Assembly: GCA_030248295.1 (NCBI GenBank)
Contig: JASANH010001374.1
Location: 1,178,001 to 1,242,000, forward strand
Length of the DNA: 64,000 bases
Source of the DNA: Mesodorylaimus sp. YZB2_4
Taxonomy: Eukaryota > Nematoda > Enoplea > Dorylaimida > Dorylaimidae
Direction: 5' to 3'
Position 1 is the stretch's first letter. Every line of letters begins with the position of its first letter. The translations under genes and the position numbers were made by a program. The notes beneath the pieces are model-generated. The model saw only the letters and a list, made by a program, of their open reading frames with translations, was not told the DNA's origin and did not search any database. Shown piece after piece: positions 62,186 through 64,000 of the stretch.

Positions 62186-64000
62186 TCACTCCTTGGCACC
62201 CTGCCCGTGCAGCCTGTGCGTGGCGTACTCCCACGGACTGTCCATGCCGAACAGGGAGAACTGCGACTCGGCCTGGTGCGCCCGTTCAGCCCCGATGGGC
62301 GCCGTCCTCGACTCGCCCTCCACCATCGTGTTCACAAACTTGCCCCCGCCCTCGAATCCTTGTCTCAGTGCCGCTGAGTCGAAGAATGGCGACGCCGACA
62401 CAGTCCCGTCCGACCACGACCACTCGCCCGGCCCCGCCATTCGCTGCTGCCAAGTCCGACAGAACGGGTCCTCGTTCCTCCCCAAATACAACGAGGGCGC
62501 AGTGGGCGCCCGCTGATCCCACATGGGTCGTCCCTGCCACGGCGGGCCCCCCATCGGCCCGAATCCCGGCGGGGGGAACATGGGCGGCGGCCGAGGGAAC
62601 GGGGGCGGACCCGGTGGACGAACACCCGGAGTCCGATGGAAGCCAGCCGAGTCGATGGGACTCGTTCCGATCGGCCTCGACGACGGCGGGAAGGGGGCAG
62701 CTCGCTGGAACCAGGGCGGCTGCTGTTGCTGTTCCCAAGGCGAGCCGATCGGCTGCACTTTGCCCTCGCCCGTCAAAGCCTGTTTCAAACGAGCAGCTTG
62801 GAATCTGGGCGCCTCGAGCGTACCCACCGCCAATCGAGTCGGAGATGGCGTGTCCGCCTTGGACACCGGTTCCGGAGTTTTGATACGAACAGTCTTGGTG
62901 CTGGGGGTCTTGACCGCCCCCTCCTCCCGTCCCAGTATGGTTATCAACGGGACCACCTTGGTCGCCCGTCTCCCCGCCACACCACCCTTGGGCGGAGTAA
63001 CGGGAGAAGTCGAAGGGCCCGTTTCGTCCACACTTTTGGCCGAAAATACCCAAATCGATTCACCATCTTCTTTTTCCCCCCGTTCACCGCGTGCCGCAGA
63101 AAATAAATCAGAATTATTCAAATATTCAACGAGAAAATGTCCAAACGAGACGAGGCGATGAATCCGCGTTTTGAAACAACTCGTCTCGTCCAATCGCCCG
63201 CCAACCATTTCATCCAATTTCAATTTCGAATTTTCCACAGGCAAAAATCCTTTTAATCGTAAATCCTCCTGCAAAGGCCGATCGTCTCCCAATTTTAATC
63301 GTTTCTGATCCAAATAAATCTCAAAATTTTGAAATCGATTTAAAAATTCCGCCAAAGCCGAAAATAATTTCACATTTGGTCGACGATGTTTCGAACAGCA
63401 CGAAGTAAAAATTTGAGGATATAATTTCATAAAATTCACGGCCAATTTAACAACAATCGTATAATTATCCTTCGATTTCTTCACAGCCGCGATCATGGCG
63501 GCCGTTGCGATCGATCGAAGGCAATCGATTAGAATTCGCAAACATCTCAATTCGTCCGGGGATAACAAATTCGACGAATCTTCACTCGCCAAATTCGGGC
63601 ATTGATTAACGGCTGCATCAAATATTTTCGAAGCATTTTCATTCAAGGACGTTATTCTCCAAATCTCGCCCACCACTACGATCAACATTTGTTCTAAATC
63701 GTTCGAATCGATTTCTTCTCCGTCGAAAGCCTCCAAAATAGAATTGAGAAATGTTTTCGATATTTTTTCGGCTTCTTCTAATCGTCGACAATTATGAGCG
63801 GCCGAAAATTGTCGAAAAAACAAAGATACGCACTTTTCATTGTCGTCTGCCGTCTCGATCGTATCGCAAAATCGTTCAATATTGCCGGCCGCCAATTGGA
63901 ACGGATTGCGCACGCACAAACTTCGAGTGTACAGGCTGAGGGCGGACAAATGACGACCCTTCGATGTCTCCAGGATGGCCAGCTGGTTCAGGGCGTGCCC
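62186..64000 (-). CDS. SMG7/EST1-type nonsense-mediated decay factor (5' part beyond window)
   Basis: In other animals SMG7 (with SMG5) binds phosphorylated UPF1 through a 14-3-3-like TPR domain and recruits decay enzymes. The window holds a long uninterrupted C-terminal exon. The upstream end reads NQLAILETSKGRHLSALSLY, matching the conserved SMG7 segment, then SLCVRNPFQLAAGNI. DLRLKGFLPVENSKLKLD and RIHRLVSFGHFLVEYL match the end of the helical domain. The tail is long, low-complexity and Pro/Gly-rich (PPPGFGPMGGPPWQG) and ends with SLFGMDSPWEYA, like the SMG7 C-terminal PWxP-type motif. The 14-3-3-like N-terminus lies outside the window. Confidence 0.82.
   Translation of the reverse strand, partial: GHALNQLAILETSKGRHLSALSLYTRSLCVRNPFQLAAGNIERFCDTIETADDNEKCVSLFFRQFSAAHNCRRLEEAEKISKTFLNSILEAFDGEEIDSNDLEQMLIVVVGEIWRITSLNENASKIFDAAVNQCPNLASEDSSNLLSPDELRCLRILIDCLRSIATAAMIAAVKKSKDNYTIVVKLAVNFMKLYPQIFTSCCSKHRRPNVKLFSALAEFLNRFQNFEIYLDQKRLKLGDDRPLQEDLRLKGFLPVENSKLKLDEMVGGRLDETSCFKTRIHRLVSFGHFLVEYLNNSDLFSAARGERGEKEDGESIWVFSAKSVDETGPSTSPVTPPKGGVAGRRATKVVPLITILGREEGAVKTPSTKTVRIKTPEPVSKADTPSPTRLAVGTLEAPRFQAARLKQALTGEGKVQPIGSPWEQQQQPPWFQRAAPFPPSSRPIGTSPIDSAGFHRTPGVRPPGPPPFPRPPPMFPPPGFGPMGGPPWQGRPMWDQRAPTAPSLYLGRNEDPFCRTWQQRMAGPGEWSWSDGTVSASPFFDSAALRQGFEGGGKFVNTMVEGESRTAPIGAERAHQAESQFSLFGMDSPWEYATHRLHGQGAKE

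Overview
The window reads as animal nuclear DNA, most likely from a nematode. Genes are dense and on both strands. They are cut into short exons by mostly 40-80 nt GT-AG introns whose 3' ends read (T)TTTCAG. Several start codons sit 0-15 nt behind a strong splice acceptor with no visible upstream exon, and same-strand neighbours lie about 130-300 nt apart, as expected for spliced-leader trans-splicing and operons. A degenerate TTAGGC array (the nematode telomere unit) lies near 28.6-28.85 kb. A cuticlin-like ZP protein and an EOR-1/PLZF-type factor also fit. Coding sequence is fairly GC-rich. I cannot name the species.

Layout, left to right: 0-2.4 kb, 5' part of a FRMD4-type FERM gene (-). 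2.4-5.7 kb, no gene seen. 5.7-11.4 kb, a PHF8/KDM7 histone demethylase (+). 11.6-15.9 kb (-), an MPST/rhodanese sulfurtransferase, DNAJC25, and a proline/tyrosine-rich unknown. 16-21.4 kb, repeat-rich, with a decayed vWA membrane-protein gene and a tandem foldback repeat. 21.5-25.2 kb, cGMP-dependent protein kinase (-). 25.2-29 kb, gene-poor with degenerate telomere repeats. 29.0-36.3 kb (+), M3 peptidase homologue, DcpS decapping enzyme and GalNAc-transferase in a row. 36.6-37.7 kb (-), HSD17B10-like. 38.3-41.8 kb (+), BTB/nine-zinc-finger EOR-1-like factor. 41.9-45.0 kb (-), ordered NFU1, eIF4E, ZNF593. 45.3-50.3 kb (-), APPL adaptor with an hsp70 gene nested inside an intron on the other strand. 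50.8-51.8 kb (+), AIP co-chaperone. 51.9-56.6 kb (-), cytosolic isoleucyl-tRNA synthetase. 57.8-60.0 kb (+), two secreted cuticle/extracellular-matrix-type proteins. 60.3-64 kb (-), SMG7-like NMD factor followed by DDX51.

Functional threads are mRNA cap and decay biology (eIF4E, DcpS, SMG7), ribosome assembly (DDX51, ZNF593), translation (IleRS), chaperones (Hsp70, DNAJC25, AIP) and mitochondrial or sulfur proteins (NFU1, MPST, M3 peptidase, HSD17B10). The most unusual result is that two well-preserved, probably mitochondrial enzyme homologues have lost their catalytic residues: the M3 protein has no HEXXH, and the HSD17B10 protein has lost the catalytic Ser and Lys. All exon joins are read by eye from frame and splice consensus and have not been tested against transcripts.
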